Assembly: GCF_002163855.1 (NCBI RefSeq)
Contig: NZ_CP019332.1
Span: 2,459,145 to 2,523,144, forward strand
Direction: 5' to 3'
Length of the DNA stretch: 64,000 nt
Source of the DNA: Winogradskyella sp. PC-19
GTDB lineage: Bacteria > Bacteroidota > Bacteroidia > Flavobacteriales > Flavobacteriaceae
The position numbers and the translations under genes were made by a program. Below, one piece after another: positions 53,940 through 62,668 of this stretch. Below the pieces are notes generated by a model, which saw only the letters and a program-made list of their open reading frames with translations, had not been told where the DNA came from and ran no database searches. Every line of letters begins with the position of its first letter. The stretch's first letter is position 1.

Positions 53940-54022
53940 TTTGTAATACTCTAAAATGTTGGTTTCTATGTCTAAAAACCTACAAGATACTTACAAAATT
54001 ACTTTAAATAAAATATTGAGTA

Positions 54023-55270
54023 TTAATTGGTAATGCGTTCGGAGTTTGCTTCTCCAAAGCCTATTAATCTATCATAACGTGCACCTAAATCTCTGTAGTA
54101 AACCAAAACTTTATAGTTATTTTCAGTTTGCCAAAAGTTACCACTAATTGCTCCTTCATCAACTGTACCATCGCCATCTACTGTTACAAATTTATAATTG
54201 TAAAAACCTTGTTTTAACTTTATAATGCATTCGTAATTACCACTTTCATTGTTATAATACATACGTGTCATATCCTCTATTGCAAAGTTGTTAAAGTTGC
54301 CAAAAACATGTACATCTTTACCTGGGATTTGTTCGTGCATAAGTGTAAAGTGAACTTCGGTATAATCAGCTTGGGTGTCTAGATTATTGACGCCAATAGC
54401 ATTTATCAAAAAGTTGCCATTTATATCTGGATTCCATGTGTATGGTCTATCTCTTCTACTTATTTGTTTAAATAAGTAGCTATGATATAAGTCTTGTAAA
54501 TCTATAAATTGAATACCAAGATTCGCAGAACGCACATTTTTACTTTCAAAATTTAAGTATTCATTACCTGCCCAAAAAGACGCTTCGTCGTCATATCGAT
54601 ATATTAATTCGTTCCCTACTGTAAATTGGGGTATTAGGTTAGATATTGCAGTATTTAAATTGTTGTTTTGAATAACAAGAGTCTTTACAGTTTCTAAAGG
54701 ATTATTCAAATTAGTGTCCCCAGAATTTATTTTGATATTGACAATTTGCTTCTCGTTAATTGTTTCAAAATTACGAGTACGTCTTGGTTTTACGCCGACA
54801 GATGCTATGTCTTCTACAACCATAAACTTTCTAGAAAACATAACTTCATCATAGTCATCATATATGGTAATCATATAATTACCAGATTTAAGTAATCCTT
54901 TAGTTTGTTGATTAGGGATATTTAAATCGTAATGAGAATAAATTTGAAATGTGTTAAGAGAATTAAGGTAAGTGATGATTCTCATATTATCAATGCCTCT
55001 TAAATATTCTCCCTTTACAAGTTGCGAAGGCGTCCAATCAAAATTAAAGTGTTCAATCTTATAGTAAAAATCTTCTTCATTGCCAGTTAATGCATCAAAT
55101 TCAAGACTAAAAGGTTCACCAAGTCTTAAAATAGGTAATTGTGCTTGACTCGTACTTCCTTTGAATGTAATGGTCTTTATAAAATTCGGAGGTAATGTTT
55201 CTTCAACTTGAGAAAAGCTAAAAAAAGAAATTCCAACGAGTAGTAAAGTAGCGTAGTATTTAAAATTCAT
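54023..55270 (-). CDS. Type IX secretion system Plug protein (DUF5103)
   Basis: The 415-residue periplasmic protein has a signal peptide (LLLVGISFFSFSQ). The N-terminal beta domain contains DFYYKIEHFNFDWTPSQLVKGEYLRG. It continues with the conserved YDDYDEVMFSRKFMVVE and EKQIVNIKINSGD. A C-terminal CBM48-like segment (GKDVHVFGNFNNFAIEDMTRMYYN, then YNYKFVTVDGDG) follows. This is the DUF5103 family, of which a member plugs the periplasmic end of the SprA translocon in Flavobacterium johnsoniae. With porT it shows that the organism has type IX secretion. A -7 element (TATCTTTG, minus strand, 55290-55297) precedes it. Confidence 0.9.
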   Translation of the reverse strand: MNFKYYATLLLVGISFFSFSQVEETLPPNFIKTITFKGSTSQAQLPILRLGEPFSLEFDALTGNEEDFYYKIEHFNFDWTPSQLVKGEYLRGIDNMRIITYLNSLNTFQIYSHYDLNIPNQQTKGLLKSGNYMITIYDDYDEVMFSRKFMVVEDIASVGVKPRRTRNFETINEKQIVNIKINSGDTNLNNPLETVKTLVIQNNNLNTAISNLIPQFTVGNELIYRYDDEASFWAGNEYLNFESKNVRSANLGIQFIDLQDLYHSYLFKQISRRDRPYTWNPDINGNFLINAIGVNNLDTQADYTEVHFTLMHEQIPGKDVHVFGNFNNFAIEDMTRMYYNNESGNYECIIKLKQGFYNYKFVTVDGDGTVDEGAISGNFWQTENNYKVLVYYRDLGARYDRLIGFGEANSERITN

Positions 55271-55472
55271 AGTTTAATAAATTCTCATTCAAAGATAATC
55301 AAAATCCATGCCTCAGTATGTTTACATTTTGTTATAAGATTTGTTTAATCTGTTTTTAGTATTTGATTAGAATTGAAAGTGATTGTTAAACAAAACGATT
55401 TTGCGACAAATTCCTTAACAACAATTAACTAAAAATTTTAAGAATGGTCTAAATTGTTTTGGCTTTAATTCG

Positions 55473-55480
55473 TATTTTTG
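55473..55480 (+). promoter_or_regulatory. Promoter -7 element of the nqr operon
   Basis: TATTTTTG matches TAnnTTTG exactly, 34 bp before the nqrA start. A TTG at 55454 is too close (16 bp) for the usual -33 spacing. Confidence 0.5.
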
Positions 55481-55514
55481 CACCGATTTTTAGATAACTA
55501 AATCTTAAAGACAT

Positions 55515-56867
55515 ATGTCAAAAGACATTAGAATAAAAAAGGGTTTAAATATAAAGTTGGTCGGCGAAGCCGAAAAGACCACTGAAAACGCTATTATTAG
55601 CAACACTTACACGATTAGACCCGAAGATTTTCACAGCATTACACCAAAATTGGTTGCCAAAGAAGGTACTAAAGTAAAAGCAGGTGATACACTATTTTAC
55701 AATAAGGAAAATGAAGCTATGAAGTTTGTGTCACCAGTGTCTGGTGAGATTGCTGAAATACAACGTGGACCAAAACGTAGAATTGACGGCATTAAAATTA
55801 ACGCAGACAAAGCACAAGTCTATGCTGAGCATGGAAAGTTTGACTTAAGTGCAGATGCAGCTGCTATTAAGGCACATTTGTTAGCTTCAGGTTGTTGGGC
55901 ATTTATTAAACAACGTCCTTACGACGTTGTGGCTAGTGCAGAAAAAGCACCTAGAGATATTTATATTTCTGGCTTTGCAACAGCACCATTAGCAGCAGAT
56001 TTAGACTATGTTTTAGAAGGTAAAGAAGCTGAATTGCAAGCTGCGGTAACAGCACTTTCAAAATTAACTGAAGGTAATGTACATGTTTCTGTAGCTAAGG
56101 GTTCTGGTTCTATATTTTCTAATATTACAGGCGCTAGTGTTCATGTTGTTTCTGGGCCGCATCCAGCAGGAAACGTTGGAACTTTAATCAATAAAGTAGG
56201 ACCAGTAAATAAAGGCGAAACTGTTTGGACTGTAAATGCTCAGGATTTAGTAATTATTGGAGAGTTACTATTAACAGGTAAGTTTAACGCCGAAAGAACA
56301 ATTGCACTTGCAGGTTCTTCAGTAAAGAAACCACGTTATTTCAAAACCAAAATCGGTGCAGAGGTAGCAACCATGATTTATGATAATGGTGTTGATAAAG
56401 ATGGGAATGATAGGATTATATCTGGAAATGTATTAAGTGGAAAACAAGTAAGTCCTGATGGGAATTTAGATTATTATAGTAATGTAATTACTGTAATCCC
56501 TGAAGGTGACGATTACGAATTTTTCGGATGGAACAAGCCTGTTTTTGATAAAGTATCGACTTCAAGAGCTTTGACATTTTCATGGTTAACTCCAAATAAA
56601 AAGTTTGATTTAACAACAAATACTAATGGAGAGCATCGTGCATTTGTAATCACTGGTAGTTATGAAGAGGTGTTCCCTTTAGATATCTATCCGATGCAGA
56701 TTTTAAAGGCGTGTATGTACAAAGACTTAGATGAAATGGAAGCTCTAGGGATGTACGAAGTTGCACCTGAGGATTTTGCATTGACTGAGTTTATTTGTGT
56801 GTCTAAACAACCACATCAAAAAATAATAAGAGAAGGATTAGACTTAATGCTTAAAGAAATAGGATAA
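55515..56867 (+). CDS. nqrA: Na+-translocating NADH:quinone reductase subunit A
   Basis: A peripheral cytoplasmic subunit of the sodium-pumping NADH:quinone reductase, linked to quinone binding. The 450-residue length is normal. Motifs are KGLNIKLVGEAEKTT at the N-terminus, FVSPVSGEIAEIQRGPKRR (barrel-sandwich segment), VVSGPHPAGNVGTLINKVGPV and the C-terminal FVITGSYEEVFPLDIYPMQILKA. It is the first gene of nqrABCDEF; its last base is shared with the first base of nqrB. Confidence 0.97.
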   Translation: MSKDIRIKKGLNIKLVGEAEKTTENAIISNTYTIRPEDFHSITPKLVAKEGTKVKAGDTLFYNKENEAMKFVSPVSGEIAEIQRGPKRRIDGIKINADKAQVYAEHGKFDLSADAAAIKAHLLASGCWAFIKQRPYDVVASAEKAPRDIYISGFATAPLAADLDYVLEGKEAELQAAVTALSKLTEGNVHVSVAKGSGSIFSNITGASVHVVSGPHPAGNVGTLINKVGPVNKGETVWTVNAQDLVIIGELLLTGKFNAERTIALAGSSVKKPRYFKTKIGAEVATMIYDNGVDKDGNDRIISGNVLSGKQVSPDGNLDYYSNVITVIPEGDDYEFFGWNKPVFDKVSTSRALTFSWLTPNKKFDLTTNTNGEHRAFVITGSYEEVFPLDIYPMQILKACMYKDLDEMEALGMYEVAPEDFALTEFICVSKQPHQKIIREGLDLMLKEIG

Positions 56868-58075
56868 TGGGTTTAAAGCAAAAATTACATAATTTCAAAG
56901 TTAAAAATCAGGACAAGAAATGGTTGCCTGGATTTAACGCATTATTTACGTTTTTATACATGCCAAATGAGACAACTCATAACGGTACTCATATAAAAGC
57001 TGCAGATGATTTAAAGCGAACAATGAATACTGTAATCATGGCTTTAGTACCATGTTTAGTATTTGGAATGTTTAACGCAGGTTACCAACACTACTTAGCA
57101 CAAGGTCTAATTGAATCTGCTGATGGGTTCTTAGGCGCATCTTTCTGGACTTGGGACAACTTTGTTATAGGTCTTTGGAAAGTATTGCCGCTAGTCATAG
57201 TTTCTTATGGTGTAGGTCTTGTAGTAGAATTCATATTTGCAATTATTAAAGGTCACGAAGTTGAAGAAGGGTACTTAGTAACTGGTATGTTAGTGCCATT
57301 AATTGTACCTGTAGACATCCCGTTATGGATGCTAGCAGTAGCAGTTGTTTTTGGTGTAGTTATCGGTAAGGAAGTTTTTGGAGGAACAGGAATGAATATC
57401 TTGAATCCAGCTCTAACAATACGTGCATTTTTATTCTTTGCTTATCCAACATGGATGTCAGGAGATAAAGTGTGGGTGCATGGTGCAACTGCGGCAGCAG
57501 GAACACCAGATGCATATTCTGGAGAAACTTTATTAGGAGCATATGCTCAAAATAGCTCTTTAGCAGGTATAGATTATTGGGATATGTTCTGGGGAATTAT
57601 ACCTGGTTCTGTTGGAGAAACTTCAAAATTCTTAATCATAATAGGTGCATTATTTTTGATATTCACTAAAGTAGGAAGTTGGAGAATTATATTTTCAACA
57701 TTGATAGGTGCTTTAGCAATGGGACTAATTTTTAATGGTGTTGTTGATGCAGGTTGGATTAGCGAATCAAGTAAGTTTTATGGATTGATGAGCGTTCCTT
57801 TTTGGCAACACCTAATTATCGGTTCAATATTATTTGGTGCGGTATATATGGCAACAGACCCAGTAACAGCATCACAAACAAATAAAGGAAAATGGATTTA
57901 TGGTTTCTTAATAGGATTTATTTCAATTATGATTCGCGTATTTAATCCAGCTTATCCAGAAGGAGTATTCTTAGCAATATTATTAATGAATGTTTTTGCA
58001 CCAACTATTGACCATTATGTGGTTCAAGGAAATGTAAAACGAAGATTAAAACGTGTAAAAGTTAAAGCAGCATAA
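56867..58075 (+). CDS. nqrB: Na+-translocating NADH:quinone reductase subunit B
   Basis: An integral membrane subunit with covalent FMN and a main sodium path. The 402 residues contain about ten membrane helices. The flavinylation motif is AYSGET near 216-221, so Thr221 is the likely FMN attachment point, with the usual S-G-x-T pattern. Other conserved stretches are GKEVFGGTGMNILNPALTIRAFLFFAYP and MATDPVTASQTNKGKWIYG. It overlaps nqrA by one base and precedes nqrC by two. Confidence 0.97.
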   Translation: MGLKQKLHNFKVKNQDKKWLPGFNALFTFLYMPNETTHNGTHIKAADDLKRTMNTVIMALVPCLVFGMFNAGYQHYLAQGLIESADGFLGASFWTWDNFVIGLWKVLPLVIVSYGVGLVVEFIFAIIKGHEVEEGYLVTGMLVPLIVPVDIPLWMLAVAVVFGVVIGKEVFGGTGMNILNPALTIRAFLFFAYPTWMSGDKVWVHGATAAAGTPDAYSGETLLGAYAQNSSLAGIDYWDMFWGIIPGSVGETSKFLIIIGALFLIFTKVGSWRIIFSTLIGALAMGLIFNGVVDAGWISESSKFYGLMSVPFWQHLIIGSILFGAVYMATDPVTASQTNKGKWIYGFLIGFISIMIRVFNPAYPEGVFLAILLMNVFAPTIDHYVVQGNVKRRLKRVKVKAA

Positions 58076-58077
58076 TT

Positions 58078-58872
58078 ATGGCAGTTAACACAGATAAAAA
58101 TTCGTACACAATATTATTTGCAGTTGTAATGGTATTGGTTGTAGGTTCTTTACTAGCATTTACAGCTTCAGCATTGAAGCCAAATATTAAAGAGAATGAG
58201 CGTATAGAAAAGCAACAAAATATTCTTTATGCTATGGGTATAAATGGAAATGAAGGAGCTGGAGACATTACTTTTATTGATGCGAAGATAGCTGAAGCAG
58301 AATTTGCTTCCAATGTTTCTGAGCAAGTTGTTTTAGAAGTTAAAGATGGTAAGATAATCAATGAAATGACAGGTGAAGAGTTTGCAAATTCCAAAGATGC
58401 TGATAAAGGTATTGCTCCTTATTTGATTGATGTGAAGAAACAACAAACAAGAGTAAAAGAAGGTAAGTCTAGATATTTACCACTTTTTATCTCAAACAAA
58501 AATGGTCAAAAAGTTTATGTTGCACCAATTAGAGGAAAAGGACTTTGGGATGCTATTTGGGGTTATGTTGCTGTAGATAAAAATATGGTTGTCCAAGGCG
58601 CGTTTTTTGACCATAAAGGTGAAACTCCAGGTTTAGGTGCTAACATAAAGCAGCGCTATTTTATGGATGATTTTGCAGGTGAAAAATTATTAACAGAAGC
58701 TGGTGTATTTAAAGGTATATCAGTCGCTAAAGGTAATAATGATCCAAAAAACGAAATAAAAGACGATTACGAAGTTGACGCACTTGCTGGCGCAACAATC
58801 ACAGGTGACGGTGTTTCTAAAATGATAAAGAAAGATTTAAAATTGTATTTACCTTACTTTAAAAACTTATAA
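58078..58872 (+). CDS. nqrC: Na+-translocating NADH:quinone reductase subunit C
   Basis: A membrane-anchored periplasmic subunit with the second covalent FMN. The 264 residues begin with one membrane helix (ILFAVVMVLVVGSLLAFTAS). The FMN-binding domain has GLWDAIWGYVAVD, FDHKGETPGLGANI and the flavinylation motif DALAGATIT, giving Thr240 as attachment residue. The ApbE flavin transferase needed for this is not in the window. Confidence 0.97.
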   Translation: MAVNTDKNSYTILFAVVMVLVVGSLLAFTASALKPNIKENERIEKQQNILYAMGINGNEGAGDITFIDAKIAEAEFASNVSEQVVLEVKDGKIINEMTGEEFANSKDADKGIAPYLIDVKKQQTRVKEGKSRYLPLFISNKNGQKVYVAPIRGKGLWDAIWGYVAVDKNMVVQGAFFDHKGETPGLGANIKQRYFMDDFAGEKLLTEAGVFKGISVAKGNNDPKNEIKDDYEVDALAGATITGDGVSKMIKKDLKLYLPYFKNL

Positions 58873-58877
58873 TAACT

Positions 58878-59522
58878 ATGGGACTACTTTCAAAAAAAGA
58901 CACTAAGTTAATTACTGACCCATTAGCGGACAATAATCCAATTACAATTCAAGTATTAGGTATATGTTCTGCATTAGCAATTACTGCTGAACTGAAAGCT
59001 TCTTTGGTAATGGGTATTGCCGTACTATTTGTTTTAGGTGTAGGTAACGTTGTAATTTCTTTATTAAGGAATCTTATTCCTTCAAAAATTAGAATTATCG
59101 TTCAACTAATTGTAGTTGCTTCTTTAGTAATTATTGTTGATCAAGTGTTAAAGGCTTTTGCTTTTGAATTAAGTAAAACACTTTCGGTATTTATTGGTTT
59201 AATAATTACCAACTGTATCATTATGGGACGTTTTGAAGCTTTCGCTCTAGGAAATGGGCCTTGGAAATCTTTTCTTGATGGAATTGGTAACGCTTTAGGT
59301 TACGCAGTAATCTTGATTATTGTTGGTTTCTTTAGAGAGTTATTTGGATCCGGAACTTTATTCGGCATTCCAGTTTTAGGAGATCCAATTGAAAAGACAG
59401 GTGTTTATTCTATCGGATATGAGAACAACGGATTTATGTTAATGCCGCCAATGGCGTTAGTCATAGTAGGACTTATTATTTGGGTACAACGTAGCAGAAA
59501 CAAAGATTTAATCGAAGACTAA
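58878..59522 (+). CDS. nqrD: Na+-translocating NADH:quinone reductase subunit D
   Basis: A six-helix membrane subunit of 214 residues. It shares with NqrE an inverted-topology fold, with cysteines at the membrane centre that bind an iron-sulfur cluster. The two expected Cys are seen in VLGICSALAIT (C30) and TNCIIMGRFEAFA. Other conserved parts are GNALGYAVILIIVGFFRELFGSG and MLMPPMALVIVGLIIW. It lies 5 bp after nqrC. Confidence 0.96.
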   Translation: MGLLSKKDTKLITDPLADNNPITIQVLGICSALAITAELKASLVMGIAVLFVLGVGNVVISLLRNLIPSKIRIIVQLIVVASLVIIVDQVLKAFAFELSKTLSVFIGLIITNCIIMGRFEAFALGNGPWKSFLDGIGNALGYAVILIIVGFFRELFGSGTLFGIPVLGDPIEKTGVYSIGYENNGFMLMPPMALVIVGLIIWVQRSRNKDLIED

Positions 59523-59554
59523 ACGCTTAGCGTTTTAATTTAAAGTATAAGAAA

Positions 59555-60277
59555 ATGATAGAGCATTTAGAATTATTTTTCAAATCCATCTTTATAGATA
59601 ATATGGTATTTGCCGTATTCTTAGGGATGTGTTCATACTTAGCCGTATCTAAAAAAGTAGCTACAGCAGTAGGTCTTGGAGCAGCAGTAATATTTGTATT
59701 GGCAATCACAGTACCATTAAACTGGTTATTAGACCAGTATTTATTACAGCCAGGTGCATTAAAATGGTTAGGCCCAGAATATGCAGACTACGATTTAGGC
59801 TTCTTGTCTTTTATCATGTTTATTGCAACGATTGCAACCATGGTGCAATTAGTAGAAATAGTGGTTGAGAAATTCTCTCCATCGTTATATAATTCATTAG
59901 GTATATTTTTACCACTAATTGCCGTAAACTGTGCGATTTTAGGTGGTTCTTTATTTATGCAATCTCGTGAGATTGAAACTTTTGGATTAGCACTTAACTA
60001 TGGTATATCATCAGGTATAGGTTGGTTTTTAGCGATTTTAGCAATTGCTGCAATCCGTGAAAAAATTAGATACAGTGCAGTGCCAGCACCATTAAGAGGT
60101 TTAGGAATTACATTTATCATTACTGGATTAATGGGTATTGGTTTCCTAAGTTTTGGTGGTATGTTAACTGGTGGAGATGAAGAAGAAGCACCAAAAGATG
60201 TGCCAACAGCACAAGTTGAAAAGCTTGAAGTTAAAGAAGAAAACAAACTAGCAGAAAATACTAAAACTATAGATTAA
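59555..60277 (+). CDS. nqrE: Na+-translocating NADH:quinone reductase subunit E, with C-terminal extension
   Basis: The partner of NqrD, with six membrane helices and cluster-binding Cys in FLGMCSYLAVS (C26) and AVNCAILGGSLFM. The core ends near residue 200 at GFLSFGGMLTG. The protein then continues for about 40 residues with an acidic, Lys/Glu-rich tail (DEEEAPKDVP and onward) not present in the usual NqrE of about 200 residues. The tail should be soluble; its role is unknown. nqrF starts 1 bp after the stop. Confidence 0.96.
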   Translation: MIEHLELFFKSIFIDNMVFAVFLGMCSYLAVSKKVATAVGLGAAVIFVLAITVPLNWLLDQYLLQPGALKWLGPEYADYDLGFLSFIMFIATIATMVQLVEIVVEKFSPSLYNSLGIFLPLIAVNCAILGGSLFMQSREIETFGLALNYGISSGIGWFLAILAIAAIREKIRYSAVPAPLRGLGITFIITGLMGIGFLSFGGMLTGGDEEEAPKDVPTAQVEKLEVKEENKLAENTKTID

Positions 60278-60278
60278 T

Positions 60279-61589
60279 ATGATTTTAGCAGCAGGAACAA
60301 CAGGAACAGTTATAGCAACAGTAGCAGCGTTTTTATTAATTACGTTGGTGCTAGTTAGTTTATTGTTATTTGTAAAACAAAAATTATCACCATCTGGACC
60401 AGTAAAAATTCTGATTAATGGTGAACGCGAAATAGAAGTAGCATCTGGTAGTACACTATTATCTACCTTAGGAAGTAATAAAATTTTCTTACCATCTGCT
60501 TGTGGTGGTGGTGGAACTTGTATACAATGTGAGTGTCATGTATTATCTGGTGGTGGAGAAGCTTTACCAACAGAGACGCCTCACTTTTCAAGAAAAGAGT
60601 TAGCACACGGTGCACGTTTGTCTTGCCAAGTAAAAGTGAAACAGGATATGGAAATTACCATACCTGAAGAAGTATTTGGTATCAAGAAATGGGAAGCAAC
60701 TGTAGTACGTAACTATAATGTAGCATCATTTATTAAGGAATTTGTAGTAGAGATTCCTGAAGATATGGGATATAAAGCTGGTGGATATATTCAGATTGAA
60801 ATCCCTGAATGTACTATCGATTACAAAGATATTGATATAACAGCACACCCAGAAGAGCATGATACGCCAGACAAGTTTCAAGCAGAATGGGATAAGTTTG
60901 GTCTTTGGCCATTAACAATGAAAAATACGGAGACTGTTGAGCGTGCATATTCTATGGCATCTTACCCAGCAGAAGGACGTGAGATTATGTTGAATGTGCG
61001 TATAGCAACACCGCCATGGGATAGAAGTAAAAACCAATGGATGGATGTAAATCCAGGTGTAGCATCATCATATATTTTTGCACAAAAACCAGGAGATAAA
61101 GTAACGATTTCTGGACCTTATGGAGAATTCTTCATTAACGAGTCAGAAAGTGAAATGCTTTACGTAGGTGGTGGTGCAGGTATGGCGCCAATGCGTTCAC
61201 ACTTATACGAATTGTTCCGTACGATTAAAACTGGTCGTAAAGTGACGTATTGGTATGGTGGACGTTCTAAGCGTGAATTATTCTACATTGAGCACTTTAG
61301 AAAATTAGAGCAAGATTTCCCTAACTTTAAATTCTATATGGCACTTTCTGAGCCAATGGAAGAAGATAATTGGAAGGTGAAAAAGGATATTAATGACGAA
61401 GCTGGAGATGGTTTCGTAGGATTTATTCACAACTGTGTGATTGATAATTATTTAAATCATCATGAAGCACCAGAAGATATAGAGCTGTATTTCTGTGGAC
61501 CACCATTAATGAACCAAGCGGTTCAGAAAATGGGAGAAGATTTTGGTATCCCAGATGAGCATATTAGATTTGATGACTTTGGTGGGTAA
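60279..61589 (+). CDS. nqrF: Na+-translocating NADH:quinone reductase subunit F
   Basis: The NADH-oxidising entry subunit, 436 residues. An N-terminal membrane helix is followed by a 2Fe-2S ferredoxin domain (SACGGGGTCIQCECHV and SCQVKV, four Cys). The FAD domain has RAYSMASYPAE. The NADH domain has YVGGGAGMAPMRSHLYELF and ends in CGPPLMNQAVQKM and RFDDFGG. It is the last gene of the operon; a strong hairpin follows. Confidence 0.97.
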   Translation: MILAAGTTGTVIATVAAFLLITLVLVSLLLFVKQKLSPSGPVKILINGEREIEVASGSTLLSTLGSNKIFLPSACGGGGTCIQCECHVLSGGGEALPTETPHFSRKELAHGARLSCQVKVKQDMEITIPEEVFGIKKWEATVVRNYNVASFIKEFVVEIPEDMGYKAGGYIQIEIPECTIDYKDIDITAHPEEHDTPDKFQAEWDKFGLWPLTMKNTETVERAYSMASYPAEGREIMLNVRIATPPWDRSKNQWMDVNPGVASSYIFAQKPGDKVTISGPYGEFFINESESEMLYVGGGAGMAPMRSHLYELFRTIKTGRKVTYWYGGRSKRELFYIEHFRKLEQDFPNFKFYMALSEPMEEDNWKVKKDINDEAGDGFVGFIHNCVIDNYLNHHEAPEDIELYFCGPPLMNQAVQKMGEDFGIPDEHIRFDDFGG

Positions 61590-61608
61590 TCACTAAATTT
61601 TATAAAAT

Positions 61609-61642
61609 AAAAAACCCAATAATTAAATTATTGGGTTTTCTG
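61609..61642. terminator. Terminator of the nqr operon
   Basis: AAAACCCAATAATT and AATTATTGGGTTTT form a long stem followed by T-rich sequence. A and T runs on both sides suit use from both directions, including the convergent gene. Confidence 0.8.
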
Positions 61643-61663
61643 TTTCTACAAATGATGTCTTTC

Positions 61664-62137
61664 TTAAACTAAGTGGTATTTAGGCTTGTTATTTTCGTAT
61701 TCTAATAGCTTAGAATAATCCATTATGTTTGTGATGCCTTCTATCCTACATAGATGCGAAATTACAGCGGAAAGCCCCTTAAAAAGCACCTCTTTTTCTT
61801 TAATGTTATCTGGTCTACCATTTTTATGATGCAACGGTAGCTTGTAACCACAAGCTTTTAAGAAAATAGATTCTATAGTCAATAATTCTAGTGGCGTATA
61901 ACCATTAAAACGACGTCCTAAATTTTGATGTACCTTACCTACATAACTGAGTTGTGTGGAGCCATGGTCGTCAGAAAGGTATTTCCAACTTTCGGTATTA
62001 TTCAAAATATTACCAACAGCACATTGCTTACAACATTCGGGATTTAGTGTGTTGTTATGAAACGCTAAATAGAGTTTTTTTATAGCAGCTTCAAAACGTT
62101 TTGAAGTTTTCATAGTTTGTGATTTTTCTACTTTCAT
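61664..62137 (-). CDS. Conserved hypothetical protein next to nqrF
   Basis: A soluble protein of about 157 residues; an ATG at 62113 (MKTSKRFEAAI) is an alternative start that fits the conserved core. It has a Cys cluster, LNPECCKQCAVGNIL, that could bind metal, then YVGKVHQNLGRRFNGYTPLELLTIESIFLKACGY. Homologues are sometimes labelled as NqrF because of their neighbour. Nothing here resembles an NADH or flavin domain, so that label is not justified. It is convergent with the nqr operon. Confidence 0.8.
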   Translation of the reverse strand: MKVEKSQTMKTSKRFEAAIKKLYLAFHNNTLNPECCKQCAVGNILNNTESWKYLSDDHGSTQLSYVGKVHQNLGRRFNGYTPLELLTIESIFLKACGYKLPLHHKNGRPDNIKEKEVLFKGLSAVISHLCRIEGITNIMDYSKLLEYENNKPKYHLV

Positions 62138-62186
62138 GGAAATAAGATACAAAAAAATAAAAAAGCTATTGTTTTATTTATTGCTC

Positions 62187-62294
62187 TTACTTATCCTCTT
62201 TTTTCATTTTTATATAACCAGTAACTAATCTTACACCTAATCTTGCAAAAAGAATTATAGCAATTACCATTATGATATTAAATCCATCCATCAT
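62187..62294 (-). CDS. 35-codon membrane miniprotein coupled to the cupin gene
   Basis: A short frame starting ATGATG, whose ATG overlaps the cupin TGA stop in an ATGA arrangement typical of translational coupling. It encodes MMDGFNIIMVIAIILFARLG followed by a basic tail ending MKKEDK. That gives one hydrophobic helix with positive residues after it. It is too short for routine gene calling. The coupling and the clean helix support a real gene. The role is unknown. Confidence 0.55.
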   Translation of the reverse strand: MMDGFNIIMVIAIILFARLGVRLVTGYIKMKKEDK

Positions 62295-62665
62295 TTATAT
62301 TCCATAATTAAAAACACAGCAGTACTGTCTCCAATATTTAAAACTTCGTGTGTTGTTAGTTTATCTTTAGAGAACGAATAACCTGTTGGGACATTTACTT
62401 CTCTTACTCCAGATGTGTCTTTAATTTTAAACTTGCTTCCAACTAAAGTATAGCCAAAATGTGGTTTATGATAGTGTAATTCGTGTCCAACTTTTGGAGG
62501 AAATGTACATTTGAGGACTCTTAATTCTTTATTGTCTTCTAAGACTTTACATACAGACTTGCCTTCCCAACCTGCTTCTAGTGGGTCAGGTAACGAAGGT
62601 TTAGTTTTATTACAACTAAGAGCTACTAATACTATAAATAAAAGGATATGTGCTTTACAATTCAT
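62291..62665 (-). CDS. Cupin-fold lipoprotein
   Basis: The 124-residue protein has a lipoprotein signal peptide (LLFIVLVALSC, the Cys being the lipid site). A single cupin domain follows, with HELHYHKPHFGYTLVGS carrying several His for metal and a late VPTGYSFSKDKLTTHEVLNIG. Such small cupins bind metals or small molecules; no enzyme function can be inferred. It lies 3 bp after a DUF6090 gene and overlaps the start of the 35-codon gene, so it belongs to the minus-strand operon that enters the window from the right. Confidence 0.82.
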   Translation of the reverse strand: MNCKAHILLFIVLVALSCNKTKPSLPDPLEAGWEGKSVCKVLEDNKELRVLKCTFPPKVGHELHYHKPHFGYTLVGSKFKIKDTSGVREVNVPTGYSFSKDKLTTHEVLNIGDSTAVFLIMEYK

Positions 62666-62668
62666 TTT

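Noticed and set aside
61664-62137. Annotation of this gene as an NqrF subunit
   Set aside because: It lacks ferredoxin, FAD and NADH motifs; true nqrF is complete at 60279-61589.
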